DNA of 13,954 nucleotides. It comes from an uncultured Eubacteriales bacterium (GTDB lineage: Bacteria; Bacillota_A; Clostridia; Christensenellales; Aristaeellaceae). The notes beneath the pieces were generated by a model. It made no database searches. It saw only the letters and a list, made by a program, of their open reading frames with translations, and was not told where the DNA came from. The first letter of the stretch is position 1, and each line of letters starts with the position of its first letter. This document shows positions 1 to 7,034 of the stretch, in pieces. The DNA is taken from positions 1 to 13,954 of the forward strand of contig CACYNZ010000059.1 in assembly GCA_902775835.1 (NCBI GenBank), read 5' to 3'. Position numbers and translations under genes: made by a program.

Positions 1-1
1 T

Positions 2-1024
2 GAGGACTGCCATATCCACCACATCTGCAATTCCCAGCAGCTGGGCGGCGCCGAGACCGCCGGCATCAAGCTGCACGCGGCCATTGATGTCACCATCCGC
101 CGCAACCATATCCACAACTGCATCATGGGCGTATGGTGCGACTGGCAGGCCCAGGGCGCCCGGATCACCCAGAACCTGATGCATGACAACATGCCGCCCG
201 CCGACACCCCCAAGGCCCAGGGCGCCATGTTCAGCACGGATGTGTTCATTGAGGTCGGGCACGGACCCACCCTGATTGACAACAACCTGCTGCTTTCCAA
301 TGTGTCCGTCACCATTCCCAGCCAGGGCATTGCCTGTGTGCACAACCTGATTCTGGGCAGCTTCAGTCTTATCAATTCCGGCGTGGACAGTGTGGTCAAC
401 GGCCAGCGTGAACCCCGCTACACGCCCTATCATATCCGTCACCGCACGGAAGTGGCCGGCTTCATGACCATTCTGCACGGGGATGACCGGATCTACAATA
501 ATATCTTTGTGCAGCACTATCCGATCACGGCCCCGGATAAGACACCGGCTGACAGCGATTATCAGGCAGTCGGCACGGCCCCGTTTGATATTTTCCCGAC
601 CTACGAGGAATGGATCAGCCATTTCATGATGGACCGGGAGCCGGATATGGGCCAGCTTGCGCCGTATCACTTCGGGCATCTTCCCGTATGGCTCCGCGGA
701 AACGCCTACTTCAACGGCGCCACCGTATGCAGGCATGAAAAGGACATGCTCTGCGGAAACGGCGAAAAAGCCTGCATCGCCCTCGAGGAGAAGGACGGGA
801 AAATGGTTCTCAGCTCCAACCTGGCCGAACTCATCGGGGATTTCCGGTGCGGTCTCATCACCACGGAAACCCTGGGCAAAGCCTTTGAGCCGGAACAGCG
901 CTTTGAAAATCCGGACGGAAGCGACATCCATTTCGACCGCGATTACTTCGGTGCGCACCGCGGGCTGAACGCGCTGCCCGGACCCTTCGCCGAAGGCGCT
1001 GACCACTGGACCGTCTGGGGCTGA
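2..1024 (+). CDS. Parallel beta-helix glycoside hydrolase, GH120 beta-xylosidase-like (5' end missing)
   Basis: The reading frame is open from base 2 with no start, so only the C-terminal part (about 340 residues) of a longer protein is present; GH120 enzymes are usually about 640 residues. It opens with beta-helix rungs (CHIHHICNS, NHIHNCIMGVWCDW, DNNLLLS), then a more beta-sandwich-like tail ending in GPFAEGADHWTVWG. From memory, Thermoanaerobacterium XylC uses Asp382 with Glu353 and Glu405. Here the Glu of GAETAG lies 29 residues before the Asp of VWCDW, the same spacing. The Glu of FIEVGHGP follows the Asp by 37 residues rather than 23, because of a Pro/Ala-rich insertion. GH120 enzymes release xylose from xylo-oligosaccharides. 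The gene converges on the thuA/GH3 pair. Beta-helix architecture is clear; GH120 assignment is inference. Localisation cannot be judged without the N-terminus. Confidence 0.72.
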   Translation, partial: EDCHIHHICNSQQLGGAETAGIKLHAAIDVTIRRNHIHNCIMGVWCDWQAQGARITQNLMHDNMPPADTPKAQGAMFSTDVFIEVGHGPTLIDNNLLLSNVSVTIPSQGIACVHNLILGSFSLINSGVDSVVNGQREPRYTPYHIRHRTEVAGFMTILHGDDRIYNNIFVQHYPITAPDKTPADSDYQAVGTAPFDIFPTYEEWISHFMMDREPDMGQLAPYHFGHLPVWLRGNAYFNGATVCRHEKDMLCGNGEKACIALEEKDGKMVLSSNLAELIGDFRCGLITTETLGKAFEPEQRFENPDGSDIHFDRDYFGAHRGLNALPGPFAEGADHWTVWG

Positions 1025-1047
1025 GCGCTCCGCGCTTTTTCCACTGC

Positions 1048-1075
1048 AAAAGGCTCCGCAGCCGCGGAGCCTTTT
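1048..1075. terminator. Bidirectional Rho-independent terminator between convergent genes
   Basis: A perfect 12-bp inverted repeat, AAAAGGCTCCGC and GCGGAGCCTTTT, encloses the 4-base loop AGCC. A-runs and T-runs flank the GC core, so it reads as a terminator from both sides. It serves the beta-helix glycosidase on plus and the ThuA-like gene on minus, whose stops lie about 25-30 bases away. A smaller 5-bp hairpin followed by T's sits directly over the plus-strand stop codon (1024-1040). Confidence 0.85.
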
Positions 1076-1105
1076 CCTATGCCCGGAAATCTGTCCGGTT
1101 CCTGC

Positions 1106-1762
1106 TCAGTCATGCCCGCACGCATATCGCAGCGCGCCGACAAAGAGCTTCCGGAACTCGGGATGTTCCCACACTTCCAGATTATGTCCGGGCGCCAGGG
1201 CCGCCACCCTGCCGCTTCCGAAGGGACGGGTATAGCCGCTCACCGTACGGCCGCCGTGCTCGGACTCCGTCTCCATGAACGGTTCCACTTCCCCGGTGAA
1301 CTTCAGCTGGTAATGCTCGTCCCGGACCGCAAAGTCCTTCACGCCCTCCGTGATCATGCACTGCCGGGTAATGTGCACCCTGGTCAGCTCACGGGGCGGA
1401 TGGGTCACGAAATAGGAGCCCGTCATATCCGTGTACGCGGGAACCGGACGGTCCTCCTTGCCGATGGTGAGCCCGGAATGGATCGCCACCAGGCCGCCGC
1501 CCGCGCGCACATATTCCGCAAATTCCTCCGGGCCGAACTCGGTCACCCGGCTGTCAAACCAGGGATTCTGATTGGCCGGGGTCACGCAGTCCGTCCTGCA
1601 CACCGCGAGCACGTCATACCGGCCCACAAACTCCCTGGTCAGGATATCCTTCGGTGCGGACACATAGTCCAGTTCCAGCCCTTCCCGCACAAAACTCCTC
1701 AGTCCGCGCTGAATCACTTCTCCCGGATGCCAGAAATCATCCACAAGCATCAGAACCTTCAT
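1106..1762 (-). CDS. ThuA-like domain protein (class I glutamine amidotransferase-like fold)
   Basis: This 218-residue protein spans the whole ThuA (trehalose utilisation) family domain. Visible landmarks are the N-terminal strand MKVLMLVDD, the turn GGGLVAIHSG (residues 88-97), His121 in THPP, DEHYQL (148-153) and GSGRVAALAPGH (182-193) before the last helix. The amidotransferase cysteine position holds AIHSG, as is typical of ThuA proteins, so it is not expected to be a glutaminase. The biochemical activity of the family is poorly defined; members recur in sugar catabolism clusters. There is no signal peptide, so it is probably cytoplasmic. The start is well supported by AAAGGAGG at 1771-1778. 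It lies downstream of the GH3 gene on the same strand, separated by a terminator-like hairpin, and is probably part of the same carbohydrate unit. Confidence 0.85.
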   Translation of the reverse strand: MKVLMLVDDFWHPGEVIQRGLRSFVREGLELDYVSAPKDILTREFVGRYDVLAVCRTDCVTPANQNPWFDSRVTEFGPEEFAEYVRAGGGLVAIHSGLTIGKEDRPVPAYTDMTGSYFVTHPPRELTRVHITRQCMITEGVKDFAVRDEHYQLKFTGEVEPFMETESEHGGRTVSGYTRPFGSGRVAALAPGHNLEVWEHPEFRKLFVGALRYACGHD

Positions 1763-1804
1763 CGCTGCAGCCTCCTTTTCACAAATATGCTGAATCAGAT
1801 ATTC

Positions 1805-1836
1805 AAAAAAGGCAGGAGAAATCCTTCCCCTGCCTT
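1805..1836 (-). terminator. Intercistronic Rho-independent terminator after the GH3 gene
   Basis: Read on the minus strand, an 8-bp stem AAGGCAGG/CCTGCCTT with a 12-base loop is followed by a run of T's. It begins about 10 bases after the GH3 stop and ends about 43 bases before the thuA start codon. That leaves little room for a separate thuA promoter, so it may act as a leaky attenuator lowering thuA expression relative to GH3. Confidence 0.75.
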
Positions 1837-1845
1837 ACGGTTCCA

Positions 1846-3921
1846 TTACCAGTTCACTTCTGTTTCCAGGCTTGCCTGGCCGGTCAGTTCGCATGTGCGC
1901 GCGTCAGGCTGTCCAAAGCCCACATAGGCCTTCACGCAGTCCGTGACGCGGATTCTCTGTCCGTCCTCGTTCACTTCGGTGGCGGCATCCGGATCCAGCG
2001 GGATGCATACTTCCACGGTTTCCCCGGGCTTTACGCTTACGCGTGCAAAACCGGAAAGCCGCGGGCAGGGCGGAGCGAACTCCGAGCCCGTGCTGGTATA
2101 CACCTGCACCACATTCTCCGCTTCCATGCTGCCGCAGTTGCGCACCTTCACATTGACGCAGCCCTTCCCGGTTCCGGCGAGCTCCAGCTCAAAGGGCACA
2201 TAGCTCAGGCCGTAGCCGAAGGGATACAGGATATTGTCCCGTGTGTAACGGTATGTCCGTCCCTTCATGGAGTAATCCTTGAAGTCCGGCAGCGCGTCAG
2301 CCGTCTCATAGAACGTCACCGGCAGCTTGCCGGCCGGGCTCTTCCTGCCGAAGAGCACATTGGCCAGCGCCGTGCCGCCTGCCTGACCGGGGTACCAGGT
2401 CAGCAGCTCGGCATTGCCCTGGGGCACATTCAGGGAAGAACCCACTGCGAGCACGGTCACCATGGGTTTTCCGGTCTTTTCCAGGGCCTCCATCAGTTCG
2501 CGCTGGGACTCCGGCAGATTCAGGTGGAGCTTGTCGCCGCTGGCGCTGAAGTTGCCGGTGTCACCCTGCTCGCCTTCCAGTGTCTCGTCAAGACCCACGC
2601 AGGCAATGACCACATCCGCGCGTTCCGCGCACAGAAGTGCCTCGCTCAGGCGGTCGCCGGGCTGGGCAAGATTCTCTTCCTTGTCCTTTGCCAGATCACA
2701 GCCCTTGGAATAGTAGACCCGGATGCCCTTTTCCCTGCAGAAGGCGCGGATGCCTTCCAGGAAGGTCACGCTCCGGGAGGATGTCCCGTGATAATTGCCC
2801 ACCAGTGCACCGAGGCTGTCCGCGTTCGGCCCGATCACAGCCACGGAGTGCAGCTTGCCGGCATCCAGCGGCAGAAGGCCGTCGTTTCTCAGGAGCACCA
2901 TGCTCTTTTCCGCTGCTTCAAGGGCCAGCTGATCGTTCTCGTCCGTGTCCACACAGCTGTAGTCCAGGCTGTCCCACTCGCAGTCATCGCTGAACATGCC
3001 CAGCATGTACCGGCTGGTGAAGAGGCGTTCGCAGGCCGTGGTAATGGTTTCCTCCGTCACCAGGCCTTCCTTGTAGGCTTCCAGCAGATGCAGGTAGGTC
3101 ACGCCGCAGTTGACGTCGCAGCCGTTGTTGATGGCCAGGGCTGCGGATTCCGGCGCGGTATCCGTCACATGATGATACATATGGAAGTCCGCGATGGCCC
3201 AGCAGTCGCTGGTGACGTGACCCTCAAAGCCCCATTCCCCGCGGAGCGTTTTTTTCAGCAGTGTCTCACTTCCGCAGGCCGGCTCGCCGTTGACGCGGTT
3301 ATAGGCGCCCATGACGGCCTCCACATGCCCTTCCTGCACGGCTGCCTTGAAGGCGGGCAGGTAGGTCTCGGCCATATCCTTGGGCGTTGCCTTGGCATCA
3401 AACTCGTGCCGGATGGCTTCCGGGCCCGAATGCACGGCCATATGCTTGGCGCAGGCTGCGGTCTTCAGGTAGCTGCCTTTTCCCTGGAGTCCCCGGATAT
3501 AGGCGACGCCGAGACGGGCGGTCAGATACGGGTCCTCGCCCAGGGTTTCATGACCGCGGCCCCAGCGGGGATCGCGGAAAATATTGATGTTCGGGCTCCA
3601 GAACGTGAGACCCTTGTAGATGTCCCGGTCGCCGTGGGCCGACTGCCCGTTGTACTTGGCTCTTCCTTCCGTGGACACCACATCGCCGACCTTCTCATGA
3701 AAGTCCGCGTCAAAAATAGCGGCAAGACCGATTGCCTGCGGGAACACCGTGGCCGTGCCGGCGCGCGCCACGCCGTGCAGAGCTTCATTCCACCAGTTGT
3801 ATGCGGGGATGCCCAGCCGCTCGATTGCAGGAGCATCAAATCTGAGCTGGGAGGCCTTTTCCTCCAGCGTCATTTTGGACACCAGTTCTTTTGCCTTTTG
3901 TCTTGCCTCATTGCGGTCCAT
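1846..3921 (-). CDS. Glycoside hydrolase family 3, beta-xylosidase/beta-glucosidase type
   Basis: A retaining exo-glycosidase removing terminal beta-linked sugars from oligosaccharides. Numbering from the upstream ATG at 3927, the N-terminal TIM barrel covers about residues 15-320, with WWNEALHGV (45-53), FRDPRWGRGHE (117-127), substrate-binding KH (161-162) and nucleophile Asp241 in VTSDCWAI. The alpha/beta domain (about 340-550) carries GLDETLEGEQGD, whose Glu451 or Glu453 is the likely acid/base. A fibronectin-III-like domain follows to residue 693. WWNEALHG and the DETLEGE motif favour the beta-xylosidase branch, but substrate is inferred. I place the start at the second Met (3919-3921), because GGAGG lies 7 bases before it but only 1 base before the upstream ATG. 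No signal peptide is present, suggesting cytoplasmic action on imported oligosaccharides. It leads a minus-strand unit with thuA. Confidence 0.93.
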   Translation of the reverse strand: MDRNEARQKAKELVSKMTLEEKASQLRFDAPAIERLGIPAYNWWNEALHGVARAGTATVFPQAIGLAAIFDADFHEKVGDVVSTEGRAKYNGQSAHGDRDIYKGLTFWSPNINIFRDPRWGRGHETLGEDPYLTARLGVAYIRGLQGKGSYLKTAACAKHMAVHSGPEAIRHEFDAKATPKDMAETYLPAFKAAVQEGHVEAVMGAYNRVNGEPACGSETLLKKTLRGEWGFEGHVTSDCWAIADFHMYHHVTDTAPESAALAINNGCDVNCGVTYLHLLEAYKEGLVTEETITTACERLFTSRYMLGMFSDDCEWDSLDYSCVDTDENDQLALEAAEKSMVLLRNDGLLPLDAGKLHSVAVIGPNADSLGALVGNYHGTSSRSVTFLEGIRAFCREKGIRVYYSKGCDLAKDKEENLAQPGDRLSEALLCAERADVVIACVGLDETLEGEQGDTGNFSASGDKLHLNLPESQRELMEALEKTGKPMVTVLAVGSSLNVPQGNAELLTWYPGQAGGTALANVLFGRKSPAGKLPVTFYETADALPDFKDYSMKGRTYRYTRDNILYPFGYGLSYVPFELELAGTGKGCVNVKVRNCGSMEAENVVQVYTSTGSEFAPPCPRLSGFARVSVKPGETVEVCIPLDPDAATEVNEDGQRIRVTDCVKAYVGFGQPDARTCELTGQASLETEVNW

Positions 3922-3972
3922 GCCCATTCCTCCATCTCTCTTCCGCGTACCTGTCCTAAAGCATCATTGACG

Positions 3973-4001
3973 ATTATATCAGCTTATGCGCGGCTTGTGA
4001 A
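3973..4001 (-). promoter_or_regulatory. Sigma-70 promoter for the GH3 gene
   Basis: On the minus strand there is a perfect extended -10, TGATATAAT (hexamer at 3973-3978), and a TTCACA -35 (3996-4001, 5 of 6 matches) at 17-base spacing. Transcription would start near 3966, giving a leader of about 45 bases before the GH3 start. Confidence 0.8.
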
Positions 4002-4009
4002 CGTTTCTG
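3996..4009. promoter_or_regulatory. Candidate catabolite-responsive element (cre), degenerate
   Basis: TGTGAACGTTTCTG matches 11 of 14 positions of the published Firmicutes cre consensus TGWNANCGNTNWCA. The left half and the AACGTT core fit fully; all three mismatches fall in the outer right arm. It overlaps the -35 of the GH3 promoter, where a bound CcpA-HPr(Ser-P) complex would block polymerase. The neighbouring hprK makes this plausible, but the match is imperfect and could be chance. Confidence 0.35.
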
Positions 4010-4053
4010 AAGACATGCGCAAAAAATACCCATAGTTATCGCAACGCGCGGCA

Positions 4054-4093
4054 GATCATGATTTCCCTGTGGCAAACCAGCCGGGATCATGAT
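4054..4093 (+). repeat. Two copies of GATCATGAT, 31 bases apart, flanking the HAD-gene promoter
   Basis: GATCATGAT occurs at 4054-4062 and 4085-4093; each contains the palindrome ATCATGAT. The copies are 31 bases apart start to start, close to three helical turns. The first lies just upstream of the -35 and the second abuts and overlaps the -10 of the plus-strand promoter. This arrangement would suit a dimeric repressor, but no regulator can be named and chance is not excluded. Confidence 0.4.
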
Positions 4094-4098
4094 ATAAT
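4069..4098 (+). promoter_or_regulatory. Sigma-70 promoter for the HAD phosphatase-hprK unit
   Basis: A perfect TATAAT at 4093-4098 is preceded by TGA, giving an extended -10. A weaker -35, GTGGCA (4069-4074, 4 of 6 matches), stands 18 bases upstream. Transcription would begin near 4105, downstream of the ATG at 4058, which supports the TTG start at 4136. It is divergent from the GH3 promoter; the spacer between them (about 4002-4068) holds only the repeat and cre-like motif described. Confidence 0.75.
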
Positions 4099-4120
4099 TC
4101 CGGCATGCTTATCCCAATTC

Positions 4121-4126
4121 AGGAGG
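4121..4126 (+). promoter_or_regulatory. Ribosome binding site that fixes the TTG start of the HAD gene
   Basis: AGGAGG stands 9 bases before TTG at 4136, in the phosphatase frame and just ahead of the catalytic motif. No in-frame ATG has a comparable site. Confidence 0.75.
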
Positions 4127-4135
4127 TGCAGCGCT

Positions 4136-4951
4136 TTGCTCGGTGCCGTTGCGTTTGATCTGGATGACACCCTGCTCAGGGATGATCTCAGCATATCCGA
4201 CAGGACGGTTGCCGTCATGCGTCATCTGCGCCGCTGCGGCGTTCATATTCTTCCGGCCAGCGGCCGGGCCCTGGAAAGCATGCGGCCCTTTGTGGAGCGG
4301 CTTGACTGTGCTTCCCTGGTCGTAGCCTGCAATGGTGCCGAAATCTACTCGCCTTCCCTTGAGCTGATCTACGGCGCGCGCATGGACGAGGCGACCGCCC
4401 TGGAAGTGACCGCCTTCGGTCGGGAAAACGGCATGTACATGCAGACCTACGAAGGGGATTTCTTCTATTATAATGAGCAGTCCCGGTGGGCCGACAGCTA
4501 TGCCCGCGCTTCCATGCTCCGCGGCAGGCTCGTTGAAGACCTGGATGCCTTCCTGATCCGGCATCCCACTTCCAAGATCCTGATGATGGGCCCGGAGGAA
4601 ACCATAACCCGGATGCGTGAAGAAGGTCAGGAACGTTTCCGTTCCCGGCTGAGCGTGACCACGTCAAAGCCGTATTTCCTGGAATTCAATCCGGTGGAGG
4701 CCACCAAGGGAAACGCCATGGACATCTGTTCGGATATCCTGCATTTTTCCATGGACCAACTCGTGGCCTACGGCGACAGCCTGAATGATGTGAGCATGCT
4801 GCTGCGCGCCGGCACCGGCGTGGCCGTGGCCAATGGGCGCGAGGACGTGAAAAAACAGGTTGCACGCATCGCACCGGGAAATCAGGAGGACGGGGTTGCC
4901 CGGGACCTGATGGAGCATTATCCCGAATTCTTTCAAGGAGTTGTACTATGA
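4136..4951 (+). CDS. Cof-type HAD-superfamily (IIB) phosphatase
   Basis: Predicted 271-residue cytoplasmic Mg-dependent phosphatase acting on small phosphorylated metabolites, often sugar phosphates. Numbered from the TTG start: motif I FDLDDTLL with nucleophile Asp8 and acid/base Asp10, motif II Ser42 in PASGR, motif III Lys191 in EATKGNAMD, and motif IV GDSLNDVSML (Asp214, Asp218). The C2B-type cap lies between about residues 80 and 185. An upstream in-frame ATG at 4058 would add 26 residues but precedes the promoter -10; TTG with AGGAGG at 4121 is therefore chosen, and it places the catalytic motif at the usual N-terminal position. Its TGA overlaps the hprK ATG (ATGA), so the two are probably translationally coupled. 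The specific substrate cannot be read from the sequence. Confidence 0.88.
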   Translation: MLGAVAFDLDDTLLRDDLSISDRTVAVMRHLRRCGVHILPASGRALESMRPFVERLDCASLVVACNGAEIYSPSLELIYGARMDEATALEVTAFGRENGMYMQTYEGDFFYYNEQSRWADSYARASMLRGRLVEDLDAFLIRHPTSKILMMGPEETITRMREEGQERFRSRLSVTTSKPYFLEFNPVEATKGNAMDICSDILHFSMDQLVAYGDSLNDVSMLLRAGTGVAVANGREDVKKQVARIAPGNQEDGVARDLMEHYPEFFQGVVL

Positions 4952-5874
4952 TCCAGGCATCGGCGTTTGTGGAAGCCCTGCAGCTGAACGTGCTCTCGCC
5001 TTCCACCCGGGAGGAATGGGACATCCAGTCCGCTGACATCAACCGTCCGGGCATGCAGTTCTGCGGGTTTTATGAGTATTTTGCCTTTGAACGGCCTCAG
5101 GTCATCGGCAAGGTGGAAATGACCTATCTGGAGAACATGGAGCCGGAAGCCCGGCGCAGCATGTTCAAGACCTACTTTTCCTATGAAATTCCCTGTGTCA
5201 TCTGCTGCAGGGGCATGAAGCCGCCCGCAGACCTTTTGGAAGCCGCAGCCGCGCGCAATATCGCCGTCCTGCAGACTTCCAAGACCACGACCAAGTTTTC
5301 CTTTGACGCCATCTCCTATCTGAACCGGGAGCTGGCCCCGCATGTGACGCATCACGGGGTTATGGTGGACGTATACGGCGTGGGCGTGCTCATCACGGGC
5401 GAAAGCGGCGTGGGCAAGAGCGAGACCGCACTGGAGCTGATCAAGCGCGGACACTCCCTGGTGGCGGACGATGTGGTGGATATCTGCCGCGTCTCCGATA
5501 CCCGGCTCATCGGCGAGTGCCCGGCCATGATCCGGCATTTCATGGAAATCCGCGGCATGGGCATCATTGATATCCGCGCCATGTACGGCGTCAGCGCCGT
5601 GGCTGTTTCCAAGTCCATTGACATGGTCATCCACCTGGAGCCCTGGGTGGAGGGCAAGGAATACGACCGTCTCGGCCTGGAAGATGACTATATCACCATA
5701 CTCGGCGTGAAAGTGCCCCAGCTGGTGACACCGGTGCGGCCCGGCCGCAACCTGGCCATCATCATTGAGGTGGCCGCCCGCAATCTGAGCCTGAAGCGGC
5801 TCGGATACAGCGCAGCCCGGGAGCTGGACCGGCGCCTGAACGAAATGTATGTAAAGAACAGCAGCGAGCAGTAA
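4948..5874 (+). CDS. hprK: HPr kinase/phosphorylase
   Basis: Bifunctional enzyme that phosphorylates and dephosphorylates the regulatory serine of HPr, the signal for CcpA-dependent catabolite repression and PTS inhibition. The protein is 308 residues, a usual length. The N-terminal domain covers about 1-130. The C-terminal kinase domain has His136, Walker A GESGVGKS (151-158), Glu159, Asp175 in VADDVV, and the family signature MEIRGMGIIDI (199-209) with Glu200. These line up with Lactobacillus casei His140/Lys161/Asp179/Glu204 at a constant offset of four (recalled numbering). The C-terminal PVRPGRN segment (262-268) is also typical. AAGGAG at 4935-4940 stands 7 bases before the ATG, which overlaps the preceding stop. 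Position between a sugar-phosphatase-type HAD and a glucokinase fits a carbon-control cluster. Confidence 0.97.
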   Translation: MIQASAFVEALQLNVLSPSTREEWDIQSADINRPGMQFCGFYEYFAFERPQVIGKVEMTYLENMEPEARRSMFKTYFSYEIPCVICCRGMKPPADLLEAAAARNIAVLQTSKTTTKFSFDAISYLNRELAPHVTHHGVMVDVYGVGVLITGESGVGKSETALELIKRGHSLVADDVVDICRVSDTRLIGECPAMIRHFMEIRGMGIIDIRAMYGVSAVAVSKSIDMVIHLEPWVEGKEYDRLGLEDDYITILGVKVPQLVTPVRPGRNLAIIIEVAARNLSLKRLGYSAARELDRRLNEMYVKNSSEQ

Positions 5875-5907
5875 TGCATGCTCAAGCGCAACCCCGTTTC
5901 CATTCCT

Positions 5908-5935
5908 GCTCCGGGCGTCTTCTGCCGCCGGGAGC
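5908..5935 (+). other. Imperfect inverted repeat between hprK and the ROK kinase gene
   Basis: GCTCCGGGCG and CGCCGGGAGC form a 10-bp stem with one mismatch and an 8-base loop. It is not followed by a T-run, so it is unlikely to be an intrinsic terminator. It could influence mRNA processing or translation of the downstream gene; no function is established. The rest of the 105-base gap contains the ribosome site and no convincing promoter. Confidence 0.4.
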
Positions 5936-5979
5936 GGCTATACAGGACAGAAACCATCCAAAACAGGAGGAACAGTGTT

Positions 5980-6924
5980 ATGATCCGTATTGGTCTCGAC
6001 ATCGGCGGCACCGGCATCAAGTTAGGTCTCGTGAATGAGCAGGGACAGATTCTGAGAAAGTCATCCATTGAAACCCGCACGGACATTTCCTTCCAGGAGC
6101 AGGTCCTGGCCATGGTCAACGCCACCAAGGCGCTTCTGGATGCCCAGGGTGTGAGTCTGGACGACATCCACTCCATCGGCGCAGGCGTTCCCGGCATTGC
6201 CGACCCGCGCACCGGCGAAGTGATCTTCTGCACCAACCTCGGCTGGAATCATGTGCCGTTCCGCAGCACCTTCCAGCAGTACATCAACAAGCCTGTCTAC
6301 ATCGACAATGATGCCACCGTGGCCGGCCTTGCGGAAAGCGTTGCGGGCATCAGCAAGGGCACATCCTCCAGCGTTTTCCTGACGCTCGGCACCGGCGTAG
6401 GTGCCGGCATCATCATCAACGGCAGGATCTGGAGCGGTGCGCACGGCGTCGGCAGCGAAGTGGGCCATGCCATCCTTGAACTGGACGGCGAGCCCTGCTC
6501 CTGCGGCAATCACGGCTGCGTGGAGCGTTACTGCTCTGCCACCGCCATCATCCGCATGGCCCGTGAACTCCTGGTCTATCATCCGGAAAGCGCCATCATG
6601 AAGGCCTGCGGAGAAAACCTGGACAACGTAAACGCCAAGATGGTCTTCGACGCAGCCCGGGAGCTGGATCCCATTGGCCTGAAAGTGTTCAACCGCTATG
6701 TTTCCAATCTCGGCCAGGCCATTGCCAGTCTGTGTAACATTCTCGACCCGGAAATGGTGGTGCTCGGCGGCGGCGTTTCCCGTGCCGGCGAATACCTGAT
6801 CGATGCCGTGCGCAGGGAATATCCCAAGTACATGCTTTACAAGGATATGCCCATGCCCAGCGTGGAGCTTGCCATGCTCGGCGCGGACGCCGGCATCATC
6901 GGCGCCTCCATGCTCGGAGACTGA
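5980..6924 (+). CDS. ROK-family sugar kinase, probable glucokinase
   Basis: Predicted cytoplasmic ATP-dependent glucokinase (glucose to glucose-6-phosphate), 314 residues, the usual ROK kinase length. Visible features are the N-terminal phosphate-binding loop DIGGTGIKLG (7-16), catalytic Asp111 in YIDNDATVAG, the second nucleotide motif LGTGVGAGIIINGRI (136-150), sugar-binding Glu160 and His163 in SEVGHAI, and the ROK zinc site CSCGNHGC (Cys173, Cys175, Cys180). GGGVSRAGE (263-271) is the adenosine motif. There is no N-terminal helix-turn-helix, so it is a kinase rather than a ROK repressor. I choose ATG 5980, with CAGGAGG at 5964-5970, over the upstream in-frame ATG at 5878, which lacks conserved residues. 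It follows hprK without a terminator and ends the cluster at a strong hairpin. Other hexoses remain possible substrates. Confidence 0.92.
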   Translation: MIRIGLDIGGTGIKLGLVNEQGQILRKSSIETRTDISFQEQVLAMVNATKALLDAQGVSLDDIHSIGAGVPGIADPRTGEVIFCTNLGWNHVPFRSTFQQYINKPVYIDNDATVAGLAESVAGISKGTSSSVFLTLGTGVGAGIIINGRIWSGAHGVGSEVGHAILELDGEPCSCGNHGCVERYCSATAIIRMARELLVYHPESAIMKACGENLDNVNAKMVFDAARELDPIGLKVFNRYVSNLGQAIASLCNILDPEMVVLGGGVSRAGEYLIDAVRREYPKYMLYKDMPMPSVELAMLGADAGIIGASMLGD

Positions 6925-6949
6925 GACTGTTTTTCCCGTTTTGCAGCAG

Positions 6950-6979
6950 GGATCCGGCCCAAAGCCGGGTCCTTTTTTT
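6950..6979 (+). terminator. Rho-independent terminator after the ROK kinase
   Basis: GGATCCGGC and GCCGGGTCC form a 9-bp stem with one G-T pair around the loop CCAAA, followed directly by seven T's. It separates the carbon-control cluster from the dgt-dnaG-rpoD operon. Confidence 0.9.
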
Positions 6980-7034
6980 GTTCTTCCTGAAACTCTTTCG
7001 ACAAAGAAAAAGGAATTTTCCCGGAATGCGCGTA

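Noticed and set aside
1654..4035. 793-codon open frame on plus, opposite the GH3 gene
   Set aside because: Its translation has no recognisable motif, is rich in His/Ala/Gly as expected from antisense GC-rich codons, and the opposite strand encodes a complete GH3 with catalytic motifs and a promoter.
4933..5634. 233-codon minus frame opposite hprK
   Set aside because: Histidine- and glycine-rich antisense product with no domain; hprK on the other strand is unmistakable.
5878..5979. N-terminal extension of the ROK kinase from ATG 5878
   Set aside because: The added residues show no ROK features and lie over a hairpin; ATG 5980 has a CAGGAGG site and begins exactly at the conserved phosphate-binding strand.
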